From Puccinia triticina (Eukaryota > Basidiomycota > Pucciniomycetes > Pucciniales > Pucciniaceae), in NCBI RefSeq assembly GCF_026914185.1, contig NC_070568.1:1942001-2006000 (forward strand): DNA of 64,000 bases, written 5' to 3'. The notes beneath the pieces are model-generated. The model worked only from the letters and a program-made list of their open reading frames with translations. It was not told the origin of the DNA and ran no database searches. Every line of letters begins with the position of its first letter. Position 1 is the stretch's first letter. The translations under genes were made by a program, and so were the position numbers. Below, one piece after another: positions 33,649 to 44,596 of the stretch.

Positions 33649-34812
33649 ATGGGATTTGTTACGTATGCACCAGAAATCAAGGCCGTTTGCGTACGCCTGC
33701 TGATGAATGGATCCACCCCCGAGCAAATCAACCTTACGATTGGCTATCAAATATCTAGTCAATCATTCGCACGGTGGAAGGCGCTCTTCATCTCGACTTG
33801 AGCGGTCGTGCGGGATCCATCTGAATACCTAGCGCGCGGTCGACCTCTCCGGCTCTCTCCAGAGCAAAGCGAGTTTGTATGGGAGATGATCCTGGGCGAT
33901 CCGACTATGTATCTTGATGAAATTCAATCCCGTTTGGCTCAAGAAGGGATCGACGTCTGTATCACTACTATTCACCGGGAGTTAACCACGAGGTTGGGTC
34001 TTTCGCGTGTAGTTGCACGCACCGTCAACCCAGCTCAATGTCCGGTCAAGCGAGCTCAGTTTTGCTTGGATGTAGGCAGACTACCCGCCGACTACCTCGT
34101 CTTTACTGGTGAGTCGTTTTTCGTTTTTGATTTGAGTCGTTTTTCGTTTTCGATGGCCCTGTTTTCCAACACTGATCAATCTGAATTTCATTTCTTCTCT
34201 TCTTCTCTCTCCAGATGAAAGTGCGGTCTGCTTGGAGGTACAGCAGCGTTGATTTTGCTGGACAAAAAAGGGATTTCGCTCAAAACGGATTCGCAAGGTC
34301 CGCAACTCAACACGATACAGTGTCCTGCCGGCGATATCTCTAGATTTTGGTGTCTTGGGCAGCATTATACAGGAGGGTTCAATCACTCGCCTGGACTTTG
34401 AGTTTTTCCTGATTAATATATTGGCATGTTTGTATTTTGATTATCTACTTGACATATGTATTGATACTCATGTGGCTTTGATTACGACTAATAAAATGAT
34501 CAGATACCGACAATGTCTCCGTTTCCTGCGAAAAATAGCGTCCTCATCCTCGATAACGCAAAAATACACCACGGGACAATTCAGAAGATATGCAACGATC
34601 AACGAGTGGTAGTAATTTACCTCCCACCTTACTCGCCCGACTTTAATCCGATTGAGAAGCTGTTTGCGGTCCTCAAGATGCATCTCAAACGGGATCGGGT
34701 TTTAACCGGAAAGGCCCGCAATGCCAACATCATCAGCAATTACCTGCGCACGTTGGCGACCCCCAACTTAATGCGATCTCTGTACCTCGATTGCGGTCAC
34801 TTGTCTTTTTAG
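33649..34812 (+). pseudogene. Tc1/mariner DDE transposase, copy 1
   Basis: This enzyme would cut and paste the element at TA. The N-terminus (MGFVTYAPEIKAVCVRLLMN) and the following segment look like helix-turn-helix DNA binding, then YLARGRPLRLSPEQSEF. The catalytic residues are visible: Asp in DESAVCLE after an intron (34109-34214, GTGAGT...CTCCAG), the second Asp in VLILDNAKIHH, and the acidic residue in PPYSPDFNPIEKL. Two in-frame TGA codons (33799-33801 and 34250-34252) interrupt it. A further intron near 34430-34500 is needed, whose donor I could not place. Both TGA codons also occur in copy 2, so the defect predates the second copy. The element was then presumably moved by a transposase encoded elsewhere, or by duplication. 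Confidence 0.8.
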
Positions 34813-35054
34813 ATGGTATTTCACTAGTCAAATTTACTGTTGCTCCTCGTATATATTATGTTATTTTTACTTTACCTGGTCCTTTCTTGTATATAATTTT
34901 GTTTCAATTTACTTTTACTTTATTAGTGTGATTTTTTGTGAGTTAAGTGATTGAAGTGATCAGCGCAATAGATCTGTTAATCAATCAGCTGTTGGATCTG
35001 AGGATCTCCTGCTTGGTAGCCTCGGGACGAGAGCAGCTGCTGATCAGTCATGAC

Positions 35055-35754
35055 ATGAAATATAAAGGGCCATCGCTTGTAGGATGGTGCCGCCAAACTC
35101 CCAACCGCTCAATAGCAATGCCGCCTCAGTTCCGCACCCGTTCTCCAATTCTGGAAGATGAGGATGGTATGACCATCAGAGCGGTATGTTAATGATTAAC
35201 AGTGTGTTTGATTGCGCAGATCATTCAGCCTTATTGATTAATTCCAAATGTAGGGACACCGATGCACGATCAACACATCCTTAGACATTTACATCCCTAA
35301 TTCAACTGGACAAGGGCCATGGTGGACCCGAGTATTTTTGCCACATGCAGTGACGCTAGATGTAGTAGCAAAAGAGACACAGTTCGAGGACTTTGTTGCG
35401 GACGTGGCGGCCGCTTGCGACAAAATCTCACCTGGGGCTGGGGCGGTTCTCATGGACTCCTTCAACACGATGGGCCGGGTAGGACAGCTGGTCTTCTGGA
35501 ATGCCATCATCCCTGGCTGCGAGGATATGGACTTTGATGATGACTTCCAATTGTCCTACTGGGGCAATTTCGACGACTGGTTGACGAGCGCAATTACCGT
35601 AGGAACCCGGTCACTTGAGCTCAAGATTCAAATGCTCCAACCATACGATCCATATAGCAGGCAGATGAGCAACCCATTTTGGAGAAGGGTTGAGCTCCGC
35701 GATCCTTCTTGGAGTATGGTTGAGGCCCGAGAACGTCGGACGAACCTCACTTGA
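35055..35754 (+). CDS. Cargo gene B of mariner element, copy 1
   Basis: Unrecognised. Exons 35055-35183 and 35254-35754 join across a 70-bp intron (GTATGT...AATGTAG) to give 209 residues. The ATG at 35055 is the first in its frame, though upstream exons cannot be excluded. The protein is acidic, with a segment rich in aromatic and Asp residues (CEDMDFDDDFQLSYWGNFDD). WWTRVFLPH and VAAACDKISPGAG are other distinctive stretches. No signal peptide, membrane span or known catalytic motif. It follows the transposase in the same direction and converges on cargo gene C. The same gene, apparently identical in protein sequence, is present in copy 2 (43655-44354, minus). Possibly a protein of the element rather than captured host DNA. 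Confidence 0.6.
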
Positions 35755-35994
35755 ACTCAATATTCAGGCATCATACATACTTTTGCTTGCTTGTTTGTTT
35801 CTATCAAATACTGGCTAGACTATGTACATCTAACAGCCACAAGAATAACAACAAAATATGTATAGGATACCAATAAAAACACGAGTTTGGAGGGGAAAAT
35901 AATAAATAAGAAAACATCGAGAGATTGGCGGGTAAAATAAGAAATAAATAAGAAAAGAACAATCAATGTGGAGTGATTATGGAGAGATCACAGA

Positions 35995-36669
35995 CTATCT
36001 ATTGGAGGCGTATTCGACTTCGTTTTTGATTTCTCGCCGGTTCTTCTGGAGGGTGGCCACCCATAGGGCCATGCCATCACACAACTGTTGAGCAGGCCCT
36101 TTGGCAAACTTCAACATGAGTAGTGTATCCGGATGGACGCGGCGAAAATACGTCCAGTGCGTTATCTTGTAGTGCTCGAGGAGGATCCGGGTATGATGGT
36201 CATGTACGCCGATTTGGCAGATGCCAAGGTACTGGTCTAACGTGCCCAAATGTTCGACACCGAGGACTGGGAGGAGGGGGAGGGGCTCTTGACACCACTC
36301 GCAAGCGGTGCTACATCGGGAGGGGGATACCGATTCCAATCGCGGGTTTTTGTGAAGACCGGTACCGGGACTAGTATGAGAAACCCATCCTCCCATCAAG
36401 GAGGATGGAGGAACCGAAGAAACTGACGACAGTGGGGATGACGTCGGAGGGATAGATGACAATGACAAAGATACCGAATGGGGTGATTGGCGGGACGCCG
36501 GTGGAGTTCGGAAGGAGCCGGACGCCGGTGGAGTTTGGAAGGAGCTGTGAGATCGACCTGATGGGGTCGGAGCAATCCTGCCCCCACCTTGACCACCTCG
36601 TTGACCGGTTGGTGTGGCAGCATTCCGCAGAGCTCGTCTCGGTGTGGTACGCAAAATGTGAAAAATCAA
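35995..36669 (-). CDS. Cargo gene C of mariner element, copy 1
   Basis: Open frame of up to 224 codons. The first codon of the open frame is TTG and no early in-frame ATG exists, so an upstream exon probably supplies the start; the 5' boundary is unresolved. The N-terminal half is rich in Pro, Ser, Thr and Gly (repeated TPPASGSF and TPPASRQS) and looks disordered. The C-terminal half is compact: CEWCQEPLP, LGTLDQYLGICQIGVHDHHT and EHYKITHWTYFRRV, ending in a helical KNRREIKNEVEYA. An EHYKITHW-type segment after a disordered N-terminus is a pattern I associate with basidiomycete transposon ORFs, but I cannot name a family. It converges with cargo gene B (241-bp gap). Confidence 0.55.
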   Translation of the reverse strand: MIFHILRTTPRRALRNAATPTGQRGGQGGGRIAPTPSGRSHSSFQTPPASGSFRTPPASRQSPHSVSLSLSSIPPTSSPLSSVSSVPPSSLMGGWVSHTSPGTGLHKNPRLESVSPSRCSTACEWCQEPLPLLPVLGVEHLGTLDQYLGICQIGVHDHHTRILLEHYKITHWTYFRRVHPDTLLMLKFAKGPAQQLCDGMALWVATLQKNRREIKNEVEYASNR

Positions 36670-37421
36670 AAGTTTTTCTCATGTACATACAGAAGGCCTC
36701 AAGATACCATCCATTGGACACCATAAATGGACTCCACGGCTAAAGTAACCCCTAGTCCCCACTGGAAGCATCACTGGAGCCCCACTACACTGGAAGTTAG
36801 ACCCCTTGGACAACCTGTAGCACCCAGTCAACCACCTGTCAGGCGCCTCAAGTCACATTCCTCGCACCATTCTATCTCCACTACATATATTGGTTTGGGT
36901 TTGTTTGTTATGTACATGACATCATGCAGCACTGCCCCTGCAGGCTGTGCCCCTTCAACTGAATGGTTCCCCGCATTCTAGTTCCTTCTAACTCCACTTT
37001 GTTTGGTCTTATTACATCACCTGATCCTTCCCTGCACAGCTTATGCACCCCTTGCATAAATTATGACATCATCTGGCACAGCCCCTCCTCATGTATGCAC
37101 CCCTTGCATAAATTGTACACAGCCACTCCCTCTTAACTCCCTCATGTTGTACAGCCCAGGCCAGCTAAAATACCTCACTCAGGGGCTGCCCTGGAGCCAA
37201 AATCCCTCACATTTGTCTATATAAGGAGCTCTCTTCCCCCCCATTTGTAGTTCCTCAGTTTATTACTCATCAAGTTTTATACTCACCCATCACCCAAAAC
37301 ACTTACGTACCCACTCAACCCTCTTACTTACATATAACAACCCTTACATACTGAATAACAACCTTTTTATACTGTGTCACGAAAAACTTATCTTGAGCTA
37401 ACCACTCCTATCACTTATTAA

Positions 37422-37452
<31 letters not shown>

Positions 37453-37537
37453 AGCTGGTAGTATAGAAGGGCAGAGCTTGCACCTCCTTCATCCCCTTCT
37501 CCATTCAGCAAAAGGGTTTCACAACCACTTTTGAGTC
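36670..37537. other. Non-coding interior of mariner copy 1
   Basis: Contains two near copies of a TGCACCCCTTGCATAAATT segment (37044 and 37094) and a TATATAAGG box at 37218-37226. The box faces right, towards the 3' end of cargo gene A. No reading frame was recognised. Confidence 0.4.
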
Positions 37538-39466
37538 TTACATCGGGGGTCGAGGCTGGTTGGTTTTCTTTTCCAGCCAGATAAAAATTGGGTTGTCCTC
37601 CTCCTCAGGCGGATGGGTCAGGTCGACTCCTGCATCCCCTCGCTCCAGCGCGTCGGTCCAGTTCCAAATCCGATCGTTGCCAATGACCATGTACAACGTC
37701 GGATTATCTTGGCAGGTAAAAGTGAGGCCCTCGGCGGCGGAATTCGGATGCTGCAGGCACGATTCCCGGATCTGCATGCAGAGCGTCTGCCTGTTGGACG
37801 CCGAGACCGCCTTGGGCTGCAGGTCAAACCATATCAGAAATGGCCCCCAAAGCAACGGTCAAATAAGACTTACATTAACTTCTTTGCGCCGCATTAAATG
37901 CTCCGCTTGCTTCCGCTCTTCAGCAGTCCCATACTGCATTCATAGAATATCGTCGCACTCGGTATTCTAAGTGCAAGCGACCGGATCAGAAACTGTTTCC
38001 AAGGTTTATGCAAATATAAAACAGTCAAACAGCTTACAGTGGCCTCGTCCTTCTTGCCCTTCTCTGGATTGGCCATGGAGACCGAGACATGACAGGGAGA
38101 CTTGTGAACCTTCTCGGCCCGCGCGGCAAATAAGGCGAAGGCGTCCTCGGTATCAAGGGTGATCGGGCAAGACTTCGGATATACATTGTTGTTCATGATA
38201 TAACCGACCCATTTTAACAAACCGCCCGCCTCCGCCTCAATCATGAACTCAAGCATGTTGTTTCGGGAGTTGAGGTAGGCCGAAAGGCCCCGTTTGAAGT
38301 TGTACAAGTCCCATCCGGTGATGTCAGTTTTCCAGGGAGTCAGGGTGGCGTGAGTGGTCGTCCTGATGAATTTTGAGGGCACCTGCGGGTTGGAAAACTT
38401 CTTCTCCATATAGACCAAGTACGCTATGTGAATGGGAGTGATCACCCGTGATTCTTCTTCATTGTCTGGATCGTAGAATCGATCCTCGGGTTTGTTATGG
38501 GACTCCGATCCCAATCGCGCCCGGGTGCCAACGCCAAAACCAGGGCCGGGGTAGCTCGAGGTGGCGGGTGCAATGGCAAGGTGGCCACCGGGACCGGTGG
38601 GCTGAGCACCCAAAGCGGCGAGGGCCCGTTCGGCGCCGGGAGTGGTGGCGGTGAAATCAGCATGGCCGGCCGGGTAGCTGCGAACAAGTCCGTCCGGGTA
38701 GCCGGTCGGGTGACCACCGGCATAGCCGGTCGGGTGACCACCGGCATAGCCGGTCGGGTGACCACCGGCATAGCCAAAATCAACGTGGCCGGTGTTGGTG
38801 GGCAGCTGACCGGATGGGCTGGCGGTACCATAATCAACGTAGGCCGGGCCGTTCGGGGCGCCATGAGCAGTTGCAATGGCGGTGTGATAAACATGGTGGC
38901 CGGCGACTAACGGAGGGCCCCCAGTAGCGGCACCAGCAGGTGTAAGACTCCTAAATAGGGGTCTTCACTGATGGGTCAAAAGGAGGCACGAGGGATAGGC
39001 TGAAGAGCCTGGAAGTGATTCTAGTGCCAACATATACTGGATTTCGGGGACTAGCCAGTAGTGAGAAGGGATCCAAGGTTCTCTGTAAGTACAACTAGAT
39101 TGATGAGAGAGGAGAAGGAAAAAGGCTTACCTAGCCAGTAGAGAGAAGGGATCCAAGGTTCTCTACTGGACTAGGGAAGAGAGGAACTGAGACTAAGTAC
39201 AATAGGCTTATGTAATCTTGTGAAAGGCTATGTGAAGGTCTTGTGAGAGGATCCTGTGAGACCCCCAAAGGTGGGGCTCACAGCAGGGCCCGGAATATGG
39301 CTGGCGTCCAAGTTGTAGTAGCCGGCGAAGCTCGGATGATGGCTGCGGTCGGCTGGGTTAGGTAATCCAGAAATCCCTTCGGCTTCAGATGGGGTAGGGT
39401 ACCAATGGGGCATGGAGATCGGCGCGGGCGCATCGAGTACTGGGCAAAATTGGTTGAGCTAGACAT
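37538..39466 (-). pseudogene. Cargo gene A of mariner element, copy 1 (broken)
   Basis: Counterpart of the intact gene at 40313-41871. Exons corresponding to 38038 and upward, 37933-37874 and 37816-37538 are preserved. Near the start one T is missing (CAGTACTCGATG against CAGTACTTCGATG in copy 2), which shifts the frame after about ten codons. The first exon is also split by a solo LTR at 38941-39282. It carries three copies of a 24-bp unit (GYAGGHPT repeat) where copy 2 has two. It is therefore inactive as an N-terminally complete protein, although the downstream frame from about 38613 stays open. Confidence 0.8.
38941..39282. mobile_element. Solo LTR, 342 bp, with 5-bp target duplication
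   Basis: The segment starts TGTAAGACTCC, ends GGGCTCACA, and is flanked by GCAGG on both sides (38936-38940 and 39283-39287). Copy 2 of the mariner element has the empty site (GCAGGGCCCGG on the complement). Absence of internal retroelement sequence means a solo LTR. It has an internal near-repeat (CTAGCCAGTAG..GAGAAGGG, twice). The insertion happened after the two mariner copies arose. Confidence 0.92.
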
Positions 39467-39500
39467 TTTGTGGTTTTGGGGTTTTGGGATTCGAGTTTTT

Positions 39501-39782
39501 GGATTCGAGTGGCTGGCGGGAAGTGGACGAGAATGAATATTCGGTCGGTTGGTGGCAGCGGTTGGGGGGAAGGGGGGGGTACCTGGCAGGAAGCGAAGCC
39601 AGTAGTCGATGGCCTTCAATGGCTCATTGGCGTATGGGAGCCGGCCGGGGCTGGATTTTCAGGATTGCAAATAGCGTCCAATATCTGCAGCCCCACAGTT
39701 CATATGCAGGCGCATGCACGACCTGCAGGCTCTGCTTTTCGGTTTTTGGGATCCACTGACATCCTTTTCCGAAAGTGCTGTA
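39501..39782 (-). repeat. Right TIR of mariner copy 1
   Basis: Complement of 33328-33623. Shorter because the AAAAACC run has fewer units. Confidence 0.9.
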
Positions 39783-39982
39783 ATGTCTTTGTTTGTTCAA
39801 TCATGTAGAAAATATAAGTGAGGTAGAGACGAACTCAATACCCTAAGGGCAGACGTAGGTGGTGGGAATCAGGAAAGTAGGGTGTGAAAGCTATGAGATA
39901 GCGCAACACAAGATGAGGGTTGCTTGGGAAAAGGAAAGGGCAAGGGCGCGGAACAATGTCGTCGCGGGATTGCCAACGCTGG
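39783..39982. other. 200-bp spacer between the two mariner copies
   Basis: Unique sequence with no inverted symmetry of its own. It presumably belongs to the DNA into which both mariner elements inserted. No gene. Confidence 0.5.
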
Positions 39983-40312
39983 TACAGCACTTTCGGAAAA
40001 GGATGTCAGTGGATCCCAAAAACCAAAAACCAAAAACCAAAAAGCAGAGCCTGCAGGTCGTGCATGCGCCTGCATATGAACTGTGGGGCTGCAGATATCG
40101 GACGCTATTTGCAATCCTGAAAATCCAGCCCCGGCCGGCTCCCATACGCCAATGAGCCATCAAAGGCCATCGACTACTGGCTTCGCTTCCTGCCAGGTAC
40201 CCCCCCCTTCCCCCCAACCGCTGCCACCAACCGACCGAATATTCATTCTCGTCCACTTCCCGCCAGCCACTCGAATCCAAAAACTCGAATCCCAAAACCC
40301 CAAAACCACAAA

Positions 40313-41871
40313 ATGTCTAGCTCAAACAATTTTGCCCAGTACTTCGATGCGCCCGCGCCGATCTCCATGCCCCATTGGTACCCTACCCCATCTGAAGCCG
40401 AAGGGATTTCTGGATTACCTAACCCAGCCGACCGCGGCCATCATCCGAGCTTCGCCGGCCACTACAACTTGGACGCCAGCCATATTCCGGGCCCTGCTGG
40501 TGCCGCTACTGGGGGCCCTCCGTTAGTCGCCGGCCACCATGTTTATCACACCGCCATTGCAACTGCTCATGGCGCCCCGAACGGCCCGGCCTACGTTGAT
40601 TATGGTACCGCCAGCCCATCCGGTCAGCTGCCCACCAACACCGGCCACGTTGATTTTGGCTATGCCGGTGGTCACCCGACCGGCTATGCCGGTGGTCACC
40701 CGACCGGCTACCCGGACGGACTTGTTCGCAGCTACCCGGCCGGCCATGCTGATTTCACCGCCACCACTCCCGGCGCCGAACGGGCCCTCGCCGCTTTGGG
40801 TGCTCAGCCCACCGGTCCCGGTGGCCACCTTGCCATTGCACCCGCCACCTCGAGCTACCCCGGCCCTGGTTTTGGCGTTGGCACCCGGGCGCGATTGGGA
40901 TCGGAGTCCCATAACAAACCCGAGGATCGATTCTACGATCCAGACAATGAAGAAGAATCACGGGTGATCACTCCCATTCACATAGCGTACTTGGTCTATA
41001 TGGAGAAGAAGTTTTCCAACCCGCAGGTGCCCTCAAAATTCATCAGGACGACCACTCACGCCACCCTGACTCCCTGGAAAACTGACATCACCGGATGGGA
41101 CTTGTACAACTTCAAACGGGGCCTTTCGGCCTACCTCAACTCCCGAAACAACATGCTTGAGTTCATGATTGAGGCGGAGGCGGGCGGTTTGTTAAAATGG
41201 GTCGGTTATATCATGAACAACAATGTATATCCGAAGTCTTGCCCGATCACCCTTGATACCGAGGACGCCTTCGCCTTATTTGCCGCGCGGGCCGAGAAGG
41301 TTCACAAGTCTCCCTGTCATGTCTCGGTCTCCATGGCCAATCCAGAGAAGGGCAAGAAGGACGAGGCCACTGTAAGCTGTTTGACTGTTTTATATTTGCA
41401 TAAACCTTGGAAACAGTTTCTGATCCGGTCGCTTGCACTTAGAATACCGAGTGCGACGATATTCTATGAATGCAGTATGGGACTGCTGAAGAGCGGAAGC
41501 AAGCGGAGCATTTAATGCGGCGCAAAGAAGTTAATGTAAGTCTTATTTGACCGTTGCTTTGGGGGCCATTTCTGATATGGTTTGACCTGCAGCCCAAGGC
41601 GGTCTCGGCGTCCAACAGGCAGACGCTCTGCATGCAGATCCGGGAATCGTGCCTGCAGCATCCGAATTCCGCCGCCGAGGGCCTCACTTTTACCTGCCAA
41701 GATAATCCGACGTTGTACATGGTCATTGGCAACGATCGGATTTGGAACTGGACCGACGCGCTGGAGCGAGGGGATGCAGGAGTCGACCTGACCCATCCGC
41801 CTGAGGAGGAGGACAACCCAATTTTTATCTGGCTGGAAAAGAAAACCAACCAGCCTCGACCCCCGATGTAA
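40313..41871 (+). CDS. Cargo gene A of mariner element, copy 2, 465 aa
   Basis: Unrecognised family. Exons 40313-41371, 41476-41535 and 41593-41871 are separated by introns of 104 bp (GTAAGC...ATGCAG) and 57 bp (GTAAGT...CTGCAG); all joins keep frame. Residues 1-190 are rich in Gly, Pro, Ala, Thr and His, with a tandem GYAGGHPT motif and an HxxxYHT-rich part, probably disordered. Residues about 215-350 look folded: ITPIHIAYLVYMEKKF, TPWKTDITGWDLYNFKRGL and KWVGYIMNNNVYP. The last exon has NRQTLCMQIRESC and VIGNDRIWNWTDAL and ends acidic. No membrane span or signal peptide. A long disordered N-terminus with a compact C-terminus, encoded next to the TIR, suggests a DNA- or protein-binding accessory of the element. 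This is inference only. Confidence 0.65.
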
Positions 41872-41956
41872 GACTCAAAAGTGGTTGTGAAACCCTTTTG
41901 CTGAATGGAGAAGGGGATGAAGGAGGTGCAAGCTCTGCCCTTCTATACTACCAGCT

Positions 41957-41987
<31 letters not shown>

Positions 41988-42739
41988 TTAATAAGTGATA
42001 GGAGTGGTTAGCTCAAGATAAGTTTTTCGTGACACAGTATAAAAAGGTTGTTATTCAGTATGTAAGGGTTGTTATATGTAAGTAAGAGGGTTGAGTGGGT
42101 ACGTAAGTGTTTTGGGTGATGGGTGAGTATAAAACTTGATGAGTAATAAACTGAGGAACTACAAATGGGGGGGAAGAGAGCTCCTTATATAGACAAATGT
42201 GAGGGATTTTGGCTCCAGGGCAGCCCCTGAGTGAGGTATTTTAGCTGGCCTGGGCTGTACAACATGAGGGAGTTAAGAGGGAGTGGCTGTGTACAATTTA
42301 TGCAAGGGGTGCATACATGAGGAGGGGCTGTGCCAGATGATGTCATAATTTATGCAAGGGGTGCATAAGCTGTGCAGGGAAGGATCAGGTGATGTAATAA
42401 GACCAAACAAAGTGGAGTTAGAAGGAACTAGAATGCGGGGAACCATTCAGTTGAAGGGGCACAGCCTGCAGGGGCAGTGCTGCATGATGTCATGTACATA
42501 ACAAACAAACCCAAACCAATATATGTAGTGGAGATAGAATGGTGCGAGGAATGTGACTTGAGGCGCCTGACAGGTGGTTGACTGGGTGCTACAGGTTGTC
42601 CAAGGGGTCTAACTTCCAGTGTAGTGGGGCTCCAGTGATGCTTCCAGTGGGGACTAGGGGTTACTTTAGCCGTGGAGTCCATTTATGGTGTCCAATGGAT
42701 GGTATCTTGAGGCCTTCTGTATGTACATGAGAAAAACTT

Positions 42740-43414
42740 TTGATTTTTCACATTTTGCGTACCACACCGAGACGAGCTCTGCGGAATGCTGCCACACCAA
42801 CCGGTCAACGAGGTGGTCAAGGTGGGGGCAGGATTGCTCCGACCCCATCAGGTCGATCTCACAGCTCCTTCCAAACTCCACCGGCGTCCGGCTCCTTCCG
42901 AACTCCACCGGCGTCCCGCCAATCACCCCATTCGGTATCTTTGTCATTGTCATCTATCCCTCCGACGTCATCCCCACTGTCGTCAGTTTCTTCGGTTCCT
43001 CCATCCTCCTTGATGGGAGGATGGGTTTCTCATACTAGTCCCGGTACCGGTCTTCACAAAAACCCGCGATTGGAATCGGTATCCCCCTCCCGATGTAGCA
43101 CCGCTTGCGAGTGGTGTCAAGAGCCCCTCCCCCTCCTCCCAGTCCTCGGTGTCGAACATTTGGGCACGTTAGACCAGTACCTTGGCATCTGCCAAATCGG
43201 CGTACATGACCATCATACCCGGATCCTCCTCGAGCACTACAAGATAACGCACTGGACGTATTTTCGCCGCGTCCATCCGGATACACTACTCATGTTGAAG
43301 TTTGCCAAAGGGCCTGCTCAACAGTTGTGTGATGGCATGGCCCTATGGGTGGCCACCCTCCAGAAGAACCGGCGAGAAATCAAAAACGAAGTCGAATACG
43401 CCTCCAATAGATAG
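42740..43414 (+). CDS. Cargo gene C of mariner element, copy 2
   Basis: Same product as 35995-36669; the open frame begins at a TTG. An ATG-initiated frame starts upstream at 42685 (MVSNGWYLEAF) but is in another phase, so a short 5' exon with an intron around 42740-42790 is possible. The C-terminal CEWCQEPLP and ITHWTYFRRV segments are unchanged. Convergent with gene B. Confidence 0.55.
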   Translation: MIFHILRTTPRRALRNAATPTGQRGGQGGGRIAPTPSGRSHSSFQTPPASGSFRTPPASRQSPHSVSLSLSSIPPTSSPLSSVSSVPPSSLMGGWVSHTSPGTGLHKNPRLESVSPSRCSTACEWCQEPLPLLPVLGVEHLGTLDQYLGICQIGVHDHHTRILLEHYKITHWTYFRRVHPDTLLMLKFAKGPAQQLCDGMALWVATLQKNRREIKNEVEYASNR

Positions 43415-43654
43415 TCTGTGATCTCTCCATAATCACTCCACATTGATTGTTCTTTTCTTATTTATTTCTTATTTTACCCGCCAATCTCTCGATGTTTTCT
43501 TATTTATTATTTTCCCCTCCAAACTCGTGTTTTTATTGGTATCCTATACATATTTTGTTGTTATTCTTGTGGCTGTTAGATGTACATAGTCTAGCCAGTA
43601 TTTGATAGAAACAAACAAGCAAGCAAAAGTATGTATGATGCCTGAATATTGAGT

Positions 43655-44354
43655 TCAAGTGAGGTTCGTCCGACGTTCTCGGGCCTCAACCATACTCCAA
43701 GAAGGATCGCGGAGCTCAACCCTTCTCCAAAATGGGTTGCTCATCTGCCTGCTATATGGATCGTATGGTTGGAGCATTTGAATCTTGAGCTCAAGTGACC
43801 GGGTTCCTACGGTAATTGCGCTCGTCAACCAGTCGTCGAAATTGCCCCAGTAGGACAATTGGAAGTCATCATCAAAGTCCATATCCTCGCAGCCAGGGAT
43901 GATGGCATTCCAGAAGACCAGCTGTCCTACCCGGCCCATCGTGTTGAAGGAGTCCATGAGAACCGCCCCAGCCCCAGGTGAGATTTTGTCGCAAGCGGCC
44001 GCCACGTCCGCAACAAAGTCCTCGAACTGTGTCTCTTTTGCTACTACATCTAGCGTCACTGCATGTGGCAAAAATACTCGGGTCCACCATGGCCCTTGTC
44101 CAGTTGAATTAGGGATGTAAATGTCTAAGGATGTGTTGATCGTGCATCGGTGTCCCTACATTTGGAATTAATCAATAAGGCTGAATGATCTGCGCAATCA
44201 AACACACTGTTAATCATTAACATACCGCTCTGATGGTCATACCATCCTCATCTTCCAGAATTGGAGAACGGGTGCGGAACTGAGGCGGCATTGCTATTGA
44301 GCGGTTGGGAGTTTGGCGGCACCATCCTACAAGCGATGGCCCTTTATATTTCAT
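43655..44354 (-). CDS. Cargo gene B of mariner element, copy 2
   Basis: Mirror copy of 35055-35754: exons 44354-44226 and 44155-43655, with a 70-bp intron. The protein is the same 209 residues. Downstream of and codirectional with the transposase, as in copy 1. See copy 1 for motifs. Confidence 0.6.
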
Positions 44355-44596
44355 GTCATGACTGATCAGCAGCTGCTCTCGTCCCGAGGCTACCAAGCAG
44401 GAGATCCTCAGATCCAACAGCTGATTGATTAACAGATCTATTGCGCTGATCACTTCAATCACTTAACTCACAAAAAATCACACTAATAAAGTAAAAGTAA
44501 ATTGAAACAAAATTATATACAAGAAAGGACCAGGTAAAGTAAAAATAACATAATATATACGAGGAGCAACAGTAAATTTGACTAGTGAAATACCAT

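Larger units (their letters stand above)
33328..39782. mobile_element. Tc1/mariner-type cargo transposon, copy 1
   Basis: The element is bounded by TACAGCACTTTCGG at 33328 and its complement ending GTGCTGTA at 39782. If TA is the target duplication, the element starts CAGCAC. It contains a DDE transposase (pseudogene), a plus-strand gene at 35055-35754, a minus-strand gene at 35995-36669 and a minus-strand gene from 39466 to 37538. It differs from copy 2 by a 342-bp solo LTR, one extra 24-bp unit in the 39-kb gene, a shorter AAAACC run near its right end and a few substitutions. At about 6.1 kb without the LTR it is very large for this superfamily. Confidence 0.85.

Noticed and set aside
33272..33762. 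Glycine/tryptophan-rich proteins in the mariner TIRs (also 39470-39808, 39891-40295, 45778-46164)
   Set aside because: Four copies correspond to the four TIRs; frames overlap on both strands and start outside the element.
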